From Mucilaginibacter frigoritolerans (GTDB lineage Bacteria > Bacteroidota > Bacteroidia > Sphingobacteriales > Sphingobacteriaceae), in assembly GCF_007830615.1 (NCBI RefSeq), contig NZ_VLLI01000001.1, forward strand, positions 124,001 to 188,000: 64,000 nt of DNA, written 5' to 3'. The notes below the pieces were generated by a model. That model did no database searches. It saw nothing but the letters and a program-made list of their open reading frames with translations, and was not told the DNA's origin. A program made the translations under genes and the position numbers. This document shows positions 34,924-44,401 of the stretch, one piece after another (positions within the stretch are counted from its first letter, which is position 1; each line of letters opens with the position of its first letter).

Positions 34924-35697
34924 ATGAAAATTAAATTCAGTGTCCTTTTAGTGCTGGCTATAAGTTTAGCCTTTACATCGTGCAAAAAGTCATCAACAGC
35001 TACTACTGATCCTCAGCTTACACCGCAACAGGTTGCAAGCCAGGTAGCGTTAAACTTTAGCTCAACATTATTAGGAGGCTCAGGTGGACTTAATATAGGC
35101 AAAGGTTTAAACGCACCACAATCACTTGCGGTACATACCAAAAGCAAACGGTTAAATGATTTGTCTGACGGGAATCTTTGCGGTTTAACTGTTGATACTA
35201 CATTTAATTCGACCGTTGCATTTGGCGATTCTACCATAACAGTAGCAGGTACCATTAACTTCTCCTTTAATTGCTCTGGAGGTGCGTTAAGCGGTTTCAC
35301 AACAAATGATAATTTTAATTTAGCATATTCAAGTCCTCAACTTGCAATTGCAGAAAAATCAATCTCAAGTTTAACTTTAACAGTAACAAACGTAGCTGAT
35401 TCTACTGCAGATGTAGCATTAAGTGGTTCGTCATCAACATCTGGTAGCTATCAGTATAAAACCGGCACTAAAAGAACCGGTACAGAAGCTTTCAGCTATA
35501 CTTTAACCAATTTATTGATTGATCCAAATTCAAGCTCTATAGTAAGTGGTTCGGCAAAGTTCAGTACATCAGGCAGCGGTCCTCGTGGTGTATGGAACTA
35601 CCAGGGTACCATTACCTTTTTGCCTAACAACCTGGCTACTATAGTAATTAATGGAAAAACTTATAATGTTAACCTGCTTACCGGCATAGTTAGCTAA
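34924..35697 (+). CDS. Hypothetical lipoprotein
   Basis: 257 residues from the ATG at 34924, giving a lipoprotein signal (MKIKFSVLLVLAISLAFTSC, lipobox FTSC, Cys at about 20) followed by a Ser/Thr linker (KKSSTATTDPQ). The mature protein is Ser, Thr and Asn-rich with alternating beta strands (VDTTFNSTVAFGDSTITVAG, TINFSFNCSGG, SGSYQYKTGTKRTGTEAFSY) and ends in a strand pair (ATIVINGKTYNVNLLTGIVS). No family recognised. It is probably a lipid-anchored periplasmic or surface protein, surrounded by repeat DNA on both sides. Confidence 0.7.
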   Translation: MKIKFSVLLVLAISLAFTSCKKSSTATTDPQLTPQQVASQVALNFSSTLLGGSGGLNIGKGLNAPQSLAVHTKSKRLNDLSDGNLCGLTVDTTFNSTVAFGDSTITVAGTINFSFNCSGGALSGFTTNDNFNLAYSSPQLAIAEKSISSLTLTVTNVADSTADVALSGSSSTSGSYQYKTGTKRTGTEAFSYTLTNLLIDPNSSSIVSGSAKFSTSGSGPRGVWNYQGTITFLPNNLATIVINGKTYNVNLLTGIVS

Positions 35698-35759
35698 GCG
35701 ATATTTAAAATAAACAGTAAGGGCCTTTTCCGATAATACGGGGAGGGCTTTTTTGTTTT

Positions 35760-35848
35760 AAGCCCCCTCTAATTCTCCCCCGGTAGGGGAGATTTTAGCT
35801 TCGCCCGCGTTTAATTTTTGAGCCCCTCCCTACCGGGGAGGGGCTCAA
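35760..35848. repeat. GC-rich palindromic element, solo copy (89 bp)
   Basis: Left end AAGCCCCCTCTAATTCTCC with the stem around CGGTAGGGGAGA, then GCTTCGCCCGCGTTTAA, then right end AGCCCCTCCCTACCGGGG. The first 45 bp match the right end of the leuS element, including the inner TTAGCTTCGC. No nuclease sequence is present. It lies between the lipoprotein and symporter genes. Confidence 0.75.
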
Positions 35849-35858
35849 CCATCAACCA

Positions 35859-35909
35859 CTGTCCGCTTTGTCAACAGGTACCCTATACTCCGTTTCGGAC
35901 GGACAGTAC
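35859..35909. repeat. GTCCG palindromic repeat
   Basis: CTGTCCGCTTTGTCAACAGG, core TACCCTATACTCC, end TTTCGGACGGACAGTAC. It lies 11 bp after the solo GC-rich element and about 50 bp before the symporter start. It is the cleanest copy for defining the family ends (CTGTCCG/CGGACAG). Confidence 0.8.
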
Positions 35910-35960
35910 ATAACAGATTGGGTTATCTCACCTTAAAAAAAATAATTTGTATAATTGTTT

Positions 35961-37211
35961 ATGTTTAAACGCTTACTCTTTAACCTCAACTTTCAGGTAA
36001 TTATTGGTATTTTATTGGGTGTGGTGGTTGGCTTCTTCTTTAAGTCGTTCGGGCCAACGGCAAAGCTCATCAGTCAAACCTTTATCAGCTTAATAACCAT
36101 GCTGATACCCTTTATTATATTTTTAACCATAGTGCTGGGCATTGCCGGCATGAGCGATATGAAAAAGGTAGGCAGGGTAGGTGGCAAAGCATTGTTATAT
36201 TTTGAGATCGTATCTACCTGTGCCTTAATAATAGGTGTAATAGTGGCCAATATATTAAGGCCCGGCGACAATTTTCCGAGTGATATAGCTGCTGACCATA
36301 GCAAGCTTGCCGTTTACCAGAAAGCTGCCGCCGATATGCACTGGATTGATTTTATAGTGCACATTGTGCCCAACAACGTCTTAGAGGCTTTTGTAAAGAA
36401 TGATATTTTACAGATCCTGTTTTTTGCCATACTTTTTGGCTTTGGTTTGAGCCGCATGGGCGAAGCCGGGCAAAGCGTAATCAGCCTGTTTGATAAGCTT
36501 TCAAAAGTATTCTTCAATATTATGCGCATAGTGATGCGGGTGGCTCCAATAGGCGCATTTGGGGGGATGGCTTATACCATTAGCACCTATGGCATCAAAA
36601 CGCTGCAACCTCTGGCTATGCTGATGGTTTCGGTATACCTTACTTCTATCTGCTTTATTTTTATAGTGCTCAATATTATTTGCAGACTGTACAAATTCAG
36701 CCTGTGGCAATACCTCAAATACATCAGGAATGAGATCCTGATTGTATTCGGCACCTCATCATCCGAATCTGTTTTACCGCTGATGATGGAGAAGATGGAA
36801 AAGTTTGGTTGTTCCAAATCAGTAGTCGGCCTGGTTATCCCGGCAGGTTATTCTTTTAATTTAGATGGTACGACCATTTACCTGTCCATGTCGGTTATTT
36901 TCCTGGCGCAGGTATTTCATATCCCGCTTACGCTGATGCAGCAGATCACCATTATAGGTATCCTGATGATCACCTCCAAAGGAGCAGCAGGAGTAACAGG
37001 CAGTGGTTTTATTATCCTTACCTCAACGCTGGCCGCCATAAAGATTATCCCAGCCGAAGGCGTGGCCATATTGTTGGGAGTAGACCGGTTTATGTCAGAA
37101 GCCCGTGCCATTACCAATATGATAGGCAACGGGATAGCTACCATAGTGATAGCGAAAAGCGAAGGCGAGTTTCATCCGGTAGCTGTTTTAGGTGATGGGG
37201 AAGCAGCTTGA
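35961..37211 (+). CDS. Dicarboxylate/amino acid:cation symporter (DAACS family)
   Basis: 416 residues from the ATG at 35961 (MFKRLLFNLNFQVIIGILLG). An in-frame TTG two codons earlier is unlikely. About eight membrane helices plus two re-entrant loops are suggested by SLITMLIPFIIFLTIVLGIA, the Ser-rich hairpin FGTSSSESVLP near 258-268, GYSFNLDGTTIYLSM (the NxDGT substrate and cation site) near 293-307, and the second hairpin SKGAAGVTGSGFIIL with VDRFMSEARAITNMIGN after it. It takes up Glu, Asp or C4-dicarboxylates with Na+ or H+. The exact substrate cannot be decided. Confidence 0.92.
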   Translation: MFKRLLFNLNFQVIIGILLGVVVGFFFKSFGPTAKLISQTFISLITMLIPFIIFLTIVLGIAGMSDMKKVGRVGGKALLYFEIVSTCALIIGVIVANILRPGDNFPSDIAADHSKLAVYQKAAADMHWIDFIVHIVPNNVLEAFVKNDILQILFFAILFGFGLSRMGEAGQSVISLFDKLSKVFFNIMRIVMRVAPIGAFGGMAYTISTYGIKTLQPLAMLMVSVYLTSICFIFIVLNIICRLYKFSLWQYLKYIRNEILIVFGTSSSESVLPLMMEKMEKFGCSKSVVGLVIPAGYSFNLDGTTIYLSMSVIFLAQVFHIPLTLMQQITIIGILMITSKGAAGVTGSGFIILTSTLAAIKIIPAEGVAILLGVDRFMSEARAITNMIGNGIATIVIAKSEGEFHPVAVLGDGEAA

Positions 37212-37278
37212 TGGAAGGGAGTTTGCAGTTTTTTCTTTCGTCGGCCCCTATAACATGTTGTAAAAGTGAAATACTTTC

Positions 37279-37353
37279 TCTTCGCTCGAAGAGTGGACTC
37301 ACCCTGCCATTGCTGCGCGCGGCATCCCTCTCTACGACAAGTCGTAAAGAGGG
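37279..37353. repeat. Inverted repeat flanking the interrupted gene, left copy
   Basis: The reverse complement reads CCCTCTTTACGACTTGTCG, then AGAGAGGG, then GGTGAGTCCACTCTTCGAGC. It aligns with the right copy at 37981-38050 across about 70 bp with scattered mismatches. The two copies lie in opposite orientation around the gene at 37386-37970. Each holds a local hairpin (CCCTCTT...AGAGAGGG). Confidence 0.7.
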
Positions 37354-37385
37354 AAAAGACAGTGAAGATTTATAAATCAATTTCA

Positions 37386-37970
37386 ATGAAAAAGTTAAAG
37401 TTCTTTCTTTTTATCTTATTTGTACTGTTGAATGTAGTAAAGGCACAAACCCTAAGCTATTTTCCAAATAAAGCGAACGATAACGATGCCTTGGATTCGT
37501 TTACTATCAAATGGTATTCAGGTCAACTTGCTGCAATGAAAGAACCCGTACTCTATAATAGAAAGGCAGACAATGAGACATACCGGTTTACCTGACTCAG
37601 AACATTTGATCATCCCATCGCTATCAGGGTTGAAAAACAAGGTGACAATTATATTCTTTTTTGGAAGATGTGTAGTGGATCAGGAGGATATGAGCCTGGT
37701 AAATTAATTCTGGAAAAACAAAAGTCAATCAGTAAATTAACGTGGCATCAATTCAAAGAAAAACTGGATGAAATAGGTTTTTGGGGAATGGCTACGAAAG
37801 AAAAAAGTATGGGTAATGATGGATCTGAATGGATCTTAGAGGGGGTCGTAAATGATAAATATCATGTAGTTGATAGATGGACGCCTAAGTCTTTAAGTGA
37901 TTATTATCAATGCTGTGACTACCTGTTGAAACTGACGGATATAAAAATTCCTGCTGATAGAAAATACTGA
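37386..37970 (+). pseudogene. Exported hypothetical protein interrupted by an in-frame TGA
   Basis: From the ATG at 37386 a signal peptide (MKKLKFFLFILFVLLNVVKA) and 69 codons run to a TGA at 37593-37595. Translation continues in the same frame to TGA at 37968-37970. The joined protein would be 194 codons. Across the stop the sequence reads ...NETYRFT-stop-LRTFDHPIAIRVEKQG, where a Trp (TGG) would fit naturally, so a single G-to-A change explains it. The downstream half is well-formed (YILFWKMCSGSGGYEPGK, LTWHQFKEKLDEIGFWGMA, CCDYLLKL). No frameshift is needed. Sequencing error is the main alternative. Function unknown. Confidence 0.7.
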
Positions 37971-37980
37971 ATTTTCCTAA

Positions 37981-38050
37981 CCCTCTTTGCCGCTTGCGGA
38001 AGAGAGGGAGAACGAGCGTAGCTACGTTCGTGAGTAAACTCTGCGGGCGA
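37981..38050. repeat. Inverted repeat flanking the interrupted gene, right copy
   Basis: CCCTCTTTGCCGCTTGCGG, then AGAGAGGG and CGTGAGTAAACTCTGCGGGC. It is the inverted partner of 37279-37353 and starts 11 bp after the stop of the interrupted gene. Confidence 0.7.
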
Positions 38051-38178
38051 TATTATCCTCCGGATACCCTCCTATCAAACTAACTAAAGAAATAGCCAAT
38101 ACTTTTTTAATACGTGCTTTAAATTTGTAGTGTGTAAATTATTTATTATTATTAGTTACATCTTCAAATCTATCTGTC

Positions 38179-38748
38179 ATGAAAATAAAATCAAGGGGTC
38201 TGCTATTCTTTATAGCCTTATCGGGTATTATATTATCAGGTATAAAAGCCAATGCCCAGGAGTATGTATCGCCAACCAAACCTGCACAAATTGGTCGTTC
38301 GCCAGGCGTAAAGGTTAAGCTCATCAGTGAGAATGGATCCACCAGAACCTATGTATTGGTATTTGCTAAGGGCGATGAAATTATGTCGGGCTTAAATGAG
38401 TTTGCTCAGAAATATAAGGTGCAAAGTGCTCATTTTACCGCCATAGGTGATGCTACCAGTGCTAAAATAGGCTGGTACGATAAAACCAACAAAATGTTTA
38501 AGGTTAACAATATTAACGAACAATCAGAAATTACCTCATTAATAGGCGATGTTGCACTCAGCAATGGCAAGCCGGTGGTGCATGCCCATATCAATTTGGC
38601 TGCTGCCGATGGTAGTGTACGCGGTGGTCATCTGCTGGAGGCTTTTGTAGCGCCTACGCTGGAAGTGATGATAACCGTTGAGCCGGTACCGCTTTATAAA
38701 AAACCCGACACCGAATTCGGCATATCTGTTATTGATCCGGCACAATAA
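38179..38748 (+). CDS. Exported PPC-domain (DUF296) protein
   Basis: 189 residues with a signal peptide ending near ANAQ. The mature part is a complete PPC/DUF296 domain: GDEIMSGLNEFAQKYKVQSA, HFTAIGDATSAKIGWYD, SLIGDVALSNGKPVVHAHIN, and the GGHLLEAFVAPTLEV signature near 154-168. PPC domains in plants accompany AT-hook DNA-binding proteins. Bacterial versions are usually cytoplasmic trimers of unknown role. An export signal on this copy suggests a periplasmic non-DNA role. The surrounding genes give no clue. Confidence 0.8.
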   Translation: MKIKSRGLLFFIALSGIILSGIKANAQEYVSPTKPAQIGRSPGVKVKLISENGSTRTYVLVFAKGDEIMSGLNEFAQKYKVQSAHFTAIGDATSAKIGWYDKTNKMFKVNNINEQSEITSLIGDVALSNGKPVVHAHINLAAADGSVRGGHLLEAFVAPTLEVMITVEPVPLYKKPDTEFGISVIDPAQ

Positions 38749-38802
38749 TAAAATTGTGACGATTAATTTACCATTAACTGCCGCATTGAAAGCTAAATTT
38801 AA

Positions 38803-38832
38803 TTTGACATTCGATCAAAAACTTTAGCTTTG
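38803..38832 (+). promoter_or_regulatory. Bacteroidota-type promoter for sucD
   Basis: TTTG at 38803-38806, an 18-bp spacer, then TAGCTTTG at 38825-38832: an exact match to the TTTG / TAnnTTTG consensus. The ATG of sucD is at 38854, implying a leader of roughly 15 nt. Confidence 0.7.
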
Positions 38833-38853
38833 CGCTACAAATTAAAAAATCCA

Positions 38854-39735
38854 ATGAGTGTACTCGTAAATAAAGATTCCAAGGTTATAGTTCAGGGTTT
38901 TACTGGTAACGAAGGTACTTACCATGCAACACAAATGATTGCGTATGGTACCCAGGTTGTTGGCGGCGTTACTCCGGGTAAAGGAGGGCAGCAACACCTT
39001 GAAAGACCAGTATTTAATACTGTTGACGATGCGGTTAAACAAACCGGTGCCGATGTATCCATCATATTTGTACCTCCTGCTTTTGCAGCTGATGCCATTA
39101 TGGAAGCTGCTGAAGCTGGTATAAAAGTAATTGTATGTATCACCGAAGGTATCCCTACAAAGGATATGATTTTGGTGAAAGAATATTTAACTGATAAGGA
39201 TTCGCGTCTTATCGGGCCAAACTGCCCGGGTGTTATCACTGCTGATGAAAGTAAAATTGGTATTATGCCAGGCTTTATCTTCAAAAAGGGTCATGTTGGT
39301 GTAGTTTCAAAATCAGGTACTTTAACTTACGAAGCAGTTGACCAAGTGGTTAAAGCCGGTTTAGGTATCACTACTGCCATTGGTATTGGCGGTGACCCAA
39401 TTATAGGTACTCCAACCAAAGAAGCGGTAGAACTGTTAATGAACGATCCTGACACGCACGGTATCATCATGATTGGTGAAATTGGTGGTGGTATGGAAGC
39501 AGAAGCAGCCCGCTGGATCAAAGAAAACGGTACTAAGCCGGTTGTAGGCTTCATCGCAGGGCAAACAGCTCCTCCGGGACGCCGTATGGGCCACGCAGGT
39601 GCTATTGTTGGCGGAGCCGATGATACTGCTGCTGCAAAAATGAAAATTATGCGTGAGTGCGGTATCCGCGTAGTAGAATCACCAGCCGAAATTGGTGCTG
39701 CTATGGCAGAAGAGCTGGCAAAAATAAAAGCTTAA
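38854..39735 (+). CDS. sucD: Succinyl-CoA synthetase (ADP-forming), alpha subunit
   Basis: 293 residues from the ATG at 38854 ([20 protein letters not shown]). An earlier in-frame start at 38830 would lie inside the promoter. The CoA-binding Rossmann fold is seen in [17 protein letters not shown], and the ligase signature in [20 protein letters not shown]. The phospho-His is His247 in [13 protein letters not shown]. It forms succinate and ATP from succinyl-CoA in the TCA cycle together with SucC, which is not in this window, so the two subunits are unlinked here. Confidence 0.95.
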   Translation: MSVLVNKDSKVIVQGFTGNEGTYHATQMIAYGTQVVGGVTPGKGGQQHLERPVFNTVDDAVKQTGADVSIIFVPPAFAADAIMEAAEAGIKVIVCITEGIPTKDMILVKEYLTDKDSRLIGPNCPGVITADESKIGIMPGFIFKKGHVGVVSKSGTLTYEAVDQVVKAGLGITTAIGIGGDPIIGTPTKEAVELLMNDPDTHGIIMIGEIGGGMEAEAARWIKENGTKPVVGFIAGQTAPPGRRMGHAGAIVGGADDTAAAKMKIMRECGIRVVESPAEIGAAMAEELAKIKA

Positions 39736-39750
39736 TTACAGATCGGATTA

Positions 39751-39798
39751 TCGTCCGCTTTTGTCCATACCCCCTGGTACTTAAAACCGGACGGACAG
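39751..39798. repeat. GTCCG palindromic repeat, variant core
   Basis: TCGTCCGCTTTTGTCCATAC ... TACTTAAAACCGGACGGACAG, 16 bp after the sucD stop. Its core (CCCCCTGGTACTTAAAA) differs from the ACCCTATACT core and is shared with the copy at 48237-48287, so there is a second subtype. Confidence 0.75.
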
Positions 39799-39836
39799 GA
39801 AGCGTTTCTAATTGATATTCCATCATTAAATAAAAA

Positions 39837-39869
39837 GGAAATCCTGGTCGTAAATGGCTGGGATTTTTT
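39837..39869 (+). terminator. Possible terminator downstream of sucD
   Basis: GGAAATCC and GGGATTTTTTTATTTT form a short stem followed by a T run, about 100 bp past the sucD stop and beyond the repeat. The stem is only about six clean base pairs. Confidence 0.4.
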
Positions 39870-39892
39870 TATTTTGATAGATGTTGTTAAGG

Positions 39893-39987
39893 AAGCCCCC
39901 TCTAAATCTCCCCCGGTTGGGGAGACTTCAACTGCGCTCGCGTTGACTTTTTAAGTCCTCCCTACTGGGGAGGATTTAGGTGGGGCC
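39893..39987. repeat. GC-rich palindromic element, solo copy (95 bp)
   Basis: Left end AAGCCCCCTCTAAATCTCC with stem TCTCCCC/GGGGAGA, inner TTCAACTGCGCTCGCG, right end AAGTCCTCCCTACTGGGG then AGGATTTAGGTGGGGCC. It matches the right end of the leuS element for about 45 bp and has an inverted partner end. It lies between sucD and msrB. No coding content. Confidence 0.8.
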
Positions 39988-40126
39988 TATCGTCAACTCC
40001 GTGTAAACATCATCCCATCAAACAAAATAAGCCCCGTTTTTGTCGTATATTTATGTAGTTGAGAAAGGATAAAAAATCTAAAAAACCTTTTCATCAACAT
40101 AAATTAATCATCACAAATTAAACAAT

Positions 40127-40492
40127 ATGAACTACAATCAATTAACACCCGATGAAGAATGGGTAATACTACACAAAGGCACCGAAAGGCCATTTACAGG
40201 CGCACTGTTAGATAATAAAGCGCAGGGCGTATACGTATGCAAAAGGTGCGACACACCGCTGTATACTTCCGAATCAAAGTTCGAATCTCACTGCGGCTGG
40301 CCAAGTTTTGACGATGAAATTCCGGGAGCCGTAAAGCGCGTGCCTGATGCCGATGGCCGTCGTGTTGAAATTGTTTGCGCCAATTGCGGGGCTCATTTGG
40401 GTCACGTTTTCGAGGGCGAATATCTTACTCCAAAAAATGTTCGTCACTGCGTAAATTCTGTTTCCATGAAGTTTATTCCCCTGGGCTCTTAA
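40127..40492 (+). CDS. msrB: Peptide-methionine (R)-S-oxide reductase
   Basis: 121 residues, a compact MsrB. Zinc ligands Cys38/Cys41 (CKRC) and Cys84/Cys87 (CANC) are present. The catalytic Cys is Cys108 in [19 protein letters not shown] near 54-61 and GHVFEGEY near 92-99 are family signatures. It reduces methionine R-sulfoxide in oxidised proteins using thioredoxin. No signal peptide, so cytoplasmic. No msrA is nearby. Confidence 0.95.
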   Translation: MNYNQLTPDEEWVILHKGTERPFTGALLDNKAQGVYVCKRCDTPLYTSESKFESHCGWPSFDDEIPGAVKRVPDADGRRVEIVCANCGAHLGHVFEGEYLTPKNVRHCVNSVSMKFIPLGS

Positions 40493-40942
40493 CATCTTTT
40501 TTTTAATGAAAATCATCGTTCTGTAAGTTTTTCTTAACACTCAGATTACATGTACTTCATGCAGCGTAAATCATTCATTGCTAACGATTAATTATCTTTT
40601 GTTTATAACTTATAGGTGATGTTAAAAACTTAAACTATCATAGTCAGGATGCTTACCCTATCTTTGGATATAAGTTCTTTCAAGGCTATTGATAATTACC
40701 GGAACCCTACCGGTAAAGTGAAGTGAAAACCATGGTAATACATGGGTAACGAATAAAATATAAAGTAGTTTGGCGGAGGTAAGTGAGGGGGAGTAAGTAA
40801 GCAGTTGGCGTGATAAATTCAATTTATCAGCGGTTAAAAAACTAACGCTACGGTATAGCTATCGGCTTACCTCAAGGTGGGTAAAAAGACGAAAACGGGG
40901 TTTAATTAAGAGTAAGGTTAAATAAAGTATTAGAAGTATTAC
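40493..40942 (+). other. 450-bp non-coding leader upstream of nrdB
   Basis: No gene seen. It contains several short inverted repeats: TTACCGG/CCGGTAA around 40697-40717, and GATAAATT-C-AATTTATC at about 40813-40829. A purine-rich tract (GGAGGTAAGTGAGGGGGAG) lies between them. No match to a cobalamin riboswitch or to the NrdR-box palindrome was recognised. A long structured 5' leader of nrdBA or a separate small RNA is possible. Confidence 0.35.
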
Positions 40943-41914
40943 ATGGAACAGGAAACAGAATTATTACTAAGAGAGAACAAAGACCGCTTTGTAATACTAC
41001 CTATAAAGTACCCTGCCATTTGGGAAATGTATAAAAAATGCGAAGCCAGTTTCTGGACCGCCGAGGAGATTGATCTTTCTGACGATCAAAAGCATTGGGA
41101 TGCTATGAACGATGGTGAGCGTCATTTTGTATCGCATGTGTTGGCTTTCTTTGCAGCGAGCGATGGTATAGTGAACGAGAACCTGGCGGTAAACTTTATG
41201 AGCGAAGTGCAACTACCCGAAGCACGTTGTTTCTACGGTTTCCAGATCATGATGGAGAATATCCACTCAGAAACCTATGCTTTACTGATTGATACTTATA
41301 TTAAAGATCCGGCCGAAAAAGATCGTTTGTTCCATGCTATTGATACCGTACCCTGCGTAGGTAAAAAAGCAGAATGGGCATTGCGCTGGATCAACAACGG
41401 ATCGTTTGCCGAGCGTTTAATAGCCTTTGCAGCGGTTGAAGGGATCTTTTTCTCAGGCAGTTTCTGCTCTATATTCTGGCTTAAAAAACGTGGCCTGATG
41501 CCGGGTTTAACTTTCAGCAATGAGTTAATATCACGCGATGAAGGTATGCACTGCGAATTTGCCTGCTTACTATACAAAATGCTTGAAAACAAGCTAAGCA
41601 AAGAAGCAGCAACAGCTATTATTACAGATGCTGTTGAAATAGAGAAAGAATTTATTTCTGAAGCTCTACCGGTAAGCCTGATAGGCATGAATGCCAAACT
41701 GATGAGCCAGTATATTGAATTTGTTGCCGACAGATGGTTAGGTGAGCTGGGTTATGATAAAGTATACGGAGCATCAAATCCATTTGATTTTATGGAGATG
41801 ATATCATTACAGGGTAAAACCAACTTCTTCGAGAAGAGAGTAGGTGACTACCAAAAAAGCGGAGTTTTAAACTCACAGGAAAGCAAGTCGTTCTCATTAG
41901 ATGAGGACTTTTAA
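40943..41914 (+). CDS. nrdB: Ribonucleoside-diphosphate reductase, small (beta) subunit, class Ia-like
   Basis: 323 residues. Iron ligands and the radical Tyr region are seen in [33 protein letters not shown] and [14 protein letters not shown]; the EFISEALPV segment follows. The C-terminal tail [11 protein letters not shown] is the acidic peptide that docks on the large subunit. The protein holds the di-iron tyrosyl radical used for dNTP synthesis. It lies 108 bp upstream of nrdA in one operon, in the small-then-large order that is common in Bacteroidota. Confidence 0.95.
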   Translation: MEQETELLLRENKDRFVILPIKYPAIWEMYKKCEASFWTAEEIDLSDDQKHWDAMNDGERHFVSHVLAFFAASDGIVNENLAVNFMSEVQLPEARCFYGFQIMMENIHSETYALLIDTYIKDPAEKDRLFHAIDTVPCVGKKAEWALRWINNGSFAERLIAFAAVEGIFFSGSFCSIFWLKKRGLMPGLTFSNELISRDEGMHCEFACLLYKMLENKLSKEAATAIITDAVEIEKEFISEALPVSLIGMNAKLMSQYIEFVADRWLGELGYDKVYGASNPFDFMEMISLQGKTNFFEKRVGDYQKSGVLNSQESKSFSLDEDF

Positions 41915-42022
41915 ATAGCCGGTTTGAAGATTAGGGTACTTCAGCGAAGCAGAGAGTTCAATAAATAATTAATCATTAAAAATGCTCTCGCCGTGTTGGC
42001 GAAGAGATTAAAGGGGGTCCAG

Positions 42023-44395
42023 ATGTTTGTAATTAAAAGAGACGGAAAAAAAGAAACGGTAAAGTTCGACAAAATTACCGCGCGCATTGAAAAACTATGC
42101 TATGGTTTTCAATTGGTCGATCCGATTGATGTAGCTAAAAAGGTTATTGAAGGCCTGTTTGATGGGGTAACCACCTCAGAGCTCGACAACCTGGCTGCTG
42201 AAACGGCTGCATCCCTAACTACCAAACACCCCGATTACGCTTTGCTTGCCTCACGCATTGCTGTATCAAATCTGCATAAAAATACTATCAAATCATTTTC
42301 AGAAACTATGCGTATTCTGCATGGTTATGTTGACCCTAAAACAGGCAAAGATGCGTCAATGATCGCTGATGATGTTTGGGAAATAATTGAAAAGAATGCA
42401 GAAGAGCTTGACAGTTCGATTATTTACGACCGTGACTTTGGTTTTGATTATTTCGGCTTTAAAACCCTCGAAAAATCATACCTGCTAAAGGTTAACGGAA
42501 AGATAGCTGAACGCCCGCAGCACCTGTTTATGCGTGTAGCCGTTGGTATCCATAAGGAAGATATTGAAAGCGCTATCAAAACGTATAACTTAATGAGCGA
42601 GCGCTGGTTTACACATGGTACCCCTACCTTGTTTAACGCCGGTACGCCAAAACCTCAGATGTCATCATGCTTTTTAATTTCGATGAAGGATGACAGCATT
42701 GACGGTATTTATGATACGCTGAAACAAACTGCTAAAATATCACAAAGCGCAGGCGGTATAGGCCTTAGCATCCACAATGTAAGGGCTACCGGCTCATACA
42801 TCAGCGGTACTAACGGAACCAGTAATGGTATTATCCCAATGCTGCGTGTATTTAATGATACTGCCCGTTATGTTGACCAGGGTGGTGGCAAGCGTAAAGG
42901 TGCTTTTGCTATCTACCTGGAGCCATGGCATGCAGATATATTTGAATTTTTAGATCTGCGTAAAAATCATGGTAAAGAAGAAATGCGTGCGCGTGACTTG
43001 TTCTATGCTCTTTGGGTATCTGACTTGTTTATGCAACGTGTGGAAGCCAATGAGGATTGGAGCTTATTCTGCCCTCATGAAGCACCCGGATTGGCAGATT
43101 GCTGGGGTAAAGAGTTTGAAGACCTTTATACCAAATACGAAAGAGAAGGCCGTGCCCGTAAAGTAATTAAAGCACAGGAACTTTGGTTTGCAGTATTGGA
43201 TGCCCAGGTAGAAACCGGTACACCATACCTGTTATACAAAGATGCTGCTAACGGTAAATCAAACCAGCAAAACTTAGGTACCATAAAAAGTTCAAACCTT
43301 TGTACCGAAATTATTGAATATACATCTCCTGATGAGATAGCTGTATGTAACCTTGCATCAATAGCACTGCCACGTTTTGTTAGAGAAGGTGTGTTTGATC
43401 ACGTTAAGTTATACGAAGTAACCTACCAGGCTACCTTAAACCTTAACAAAGTAATTGATGGTAACTACTATCCGGTTAAAGAAGCAGAATACTCAAACCT
43501 GCGTCACCGTCCGGTTGGTTTAGGTGTACAGGGTTTAGCTGATGCATTTATCCTGCTGCGTTTACCATTTGAAAGCGAAGAAGCTAAGAAATTAAATAAA
43601 GAGATCTTTGAAACCATCTACTTTGCTGCTATGACAGCTTCAAAAGATTTGGCTATTAAAGATGGCCCTTATGAAACGTTTAAAGGTTCACCACTGTCAA
43701 AAGGAAAATTCCAGTTTGATTTGTGGAATGTAACACCAGAAAGCGGTCGTTGGGATTGGGAAAACCTGCGTTTAGATGTAATGAATCATGGTGTACGTAA
43801 CTCCTTATTGGTTGCGCCAATGCCTACAGCATCTACCTCACAAATTCTTGGTAACAATGAGTGTTTTGAACCATACACTTCAAACATTTACACCCGCCGT
43901 GTATTAAGCGGTGAGTTTGTAATAGTAAACAAGCACCTGCTGCGCGATCTGGTAAACCTTGGTTTATGGACACCTGCAATGAAAGATAAGATCATCACTG
44001 CAAATGGATCTGTACAGGATATTGCTGAGATTCCTGCAGATATTAAAGAACTGTACAAAACAGTTTGGGAAATAAAGATGCGTACCATTATTGATATGGC
44101 TGCAGACAGAGGAGCATACATTTGCCAGTCGCAATCGCTTAATCTGTTTATTAATCAGCCCAATGCTTCCAAGCTTACTTCAATGCACTTCTATGCATGG
44201 AAGAAAGGCCTTAAAACAGGTATGTACTACCTGCGTACACAGGCAGCTTCACAGGCAGTTAAATTTACAGTAGAGAACCAGGGCGGTAAAAACATGGATC
44301 CTGTAATTCCGGAAGTAGTTGATCAGGTTGCTGATGAAATACCGGAAGGCCCAAGCTGCTCAATGGAAGAAGGTTGCGTAACCTGCTCATCATAA
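42023..44395 (+). CDS. nrdA: Ribonucleoside-diphosphate reductase, large (alpha) subunit
   Basis: 790 residues from the ATG at 42023, preceded by AAAGGGGG as a likely ribosome-binding site. A GTG ten codons upstream is less likely. An ATP-cone domain occupies about the first 90 residues ([20 protein letters not shown]), so dATP activity control is expected. The catalytic barrel shows [52 protein letters not shown] and the [20 protein letters not shown] loop. The redox-active tail ends [12 protein letters not shown]. It reduces ribonucleoside diphosphates. Confidence 0.95.
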   Translation: MFVIKRDGKKETVKFDKITARIEKLCYGFQLVDPIDVAKKVIEGLFDGVTTSELDNLAAETAASLTTKHPDYALLASRIAVSNLHKNTIKSFSETMRILHGYVDPKTGKDASMIADDVWEIIEKNAEELDSSIIYDRDFGFDYFGFKTLEKSYLLKVNGKIAERPQHLFMRVAVGIHKEDIESAIKTYNLMSERWFTHGTPTLFNAGTPKPQMSSCFLISMKDDSIDGIYDTLKQTAKISQSAGGIGLSIHNVRATGSYISGTNGTSNGIIPMLRVFNDTARYVDQGGGKRKGAFAIYLEPWHADIFEFLDLRKNHGKEEMRARDLFYALWVSDLFMQRVEANEDWSLFCPHEAPGLADCWGKEFEDLYTKYEREGRARKVIKAQELWFAVLDAQVETGTPYLLYKDAANGKSNQQNLGTIKSSNLCTEIIEYTSPDEIAVCNLASIALPRFVREGVFDHVKLYEVTYQATLNLNKVIDGNYYPVKEAEYSNLRHRPVGLGVQGLADAFILLRLPFESEEAKKLNKEIFETIYFAAMTASKDLAIKDGPYETFKGSPLSKGKFQFDLWNVTPESGRWDWENLRLDVMNHGVRNSLLVAPMPTASTSQILGNNECFEPYTSNIYTRRVLSGEFVIVNKHLLRDLVNLGLWTPAMKDKIITANGSVQDIAEIPADIKELYKTVWEIKMRTIIDMAADRGAYICQSQSLNLFINQPNASKLTSMHFYAWKKGLKTGMYYLRTQAASQAVKFTVENQGGKNMDPVIPEVVDQVADEIPEGPSCSMEEGCVTCSS

Positions 44396-44401
44396 TTAAT
44401 T

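Noticed and set aside
37266-37595. Start of the interrupted gene at 37266
   Set aside because: This would translate the left inverted repeat; the ATG at 37386 begins a clean signal peptide.
37279-38050. Interrupted gene as a selenocysteine protein
   Set aside because: No SECIS-like hairpin directly after the TGA, and Trp fits the site better than Cys.
40493-40942. Cobalamin riboswitch or NrdR box in front of nrdB
   Set aside because: Neither the GCAACTGTAA core nor an ACA-x-TATAT-x-TGT-type palindrome pair was found.
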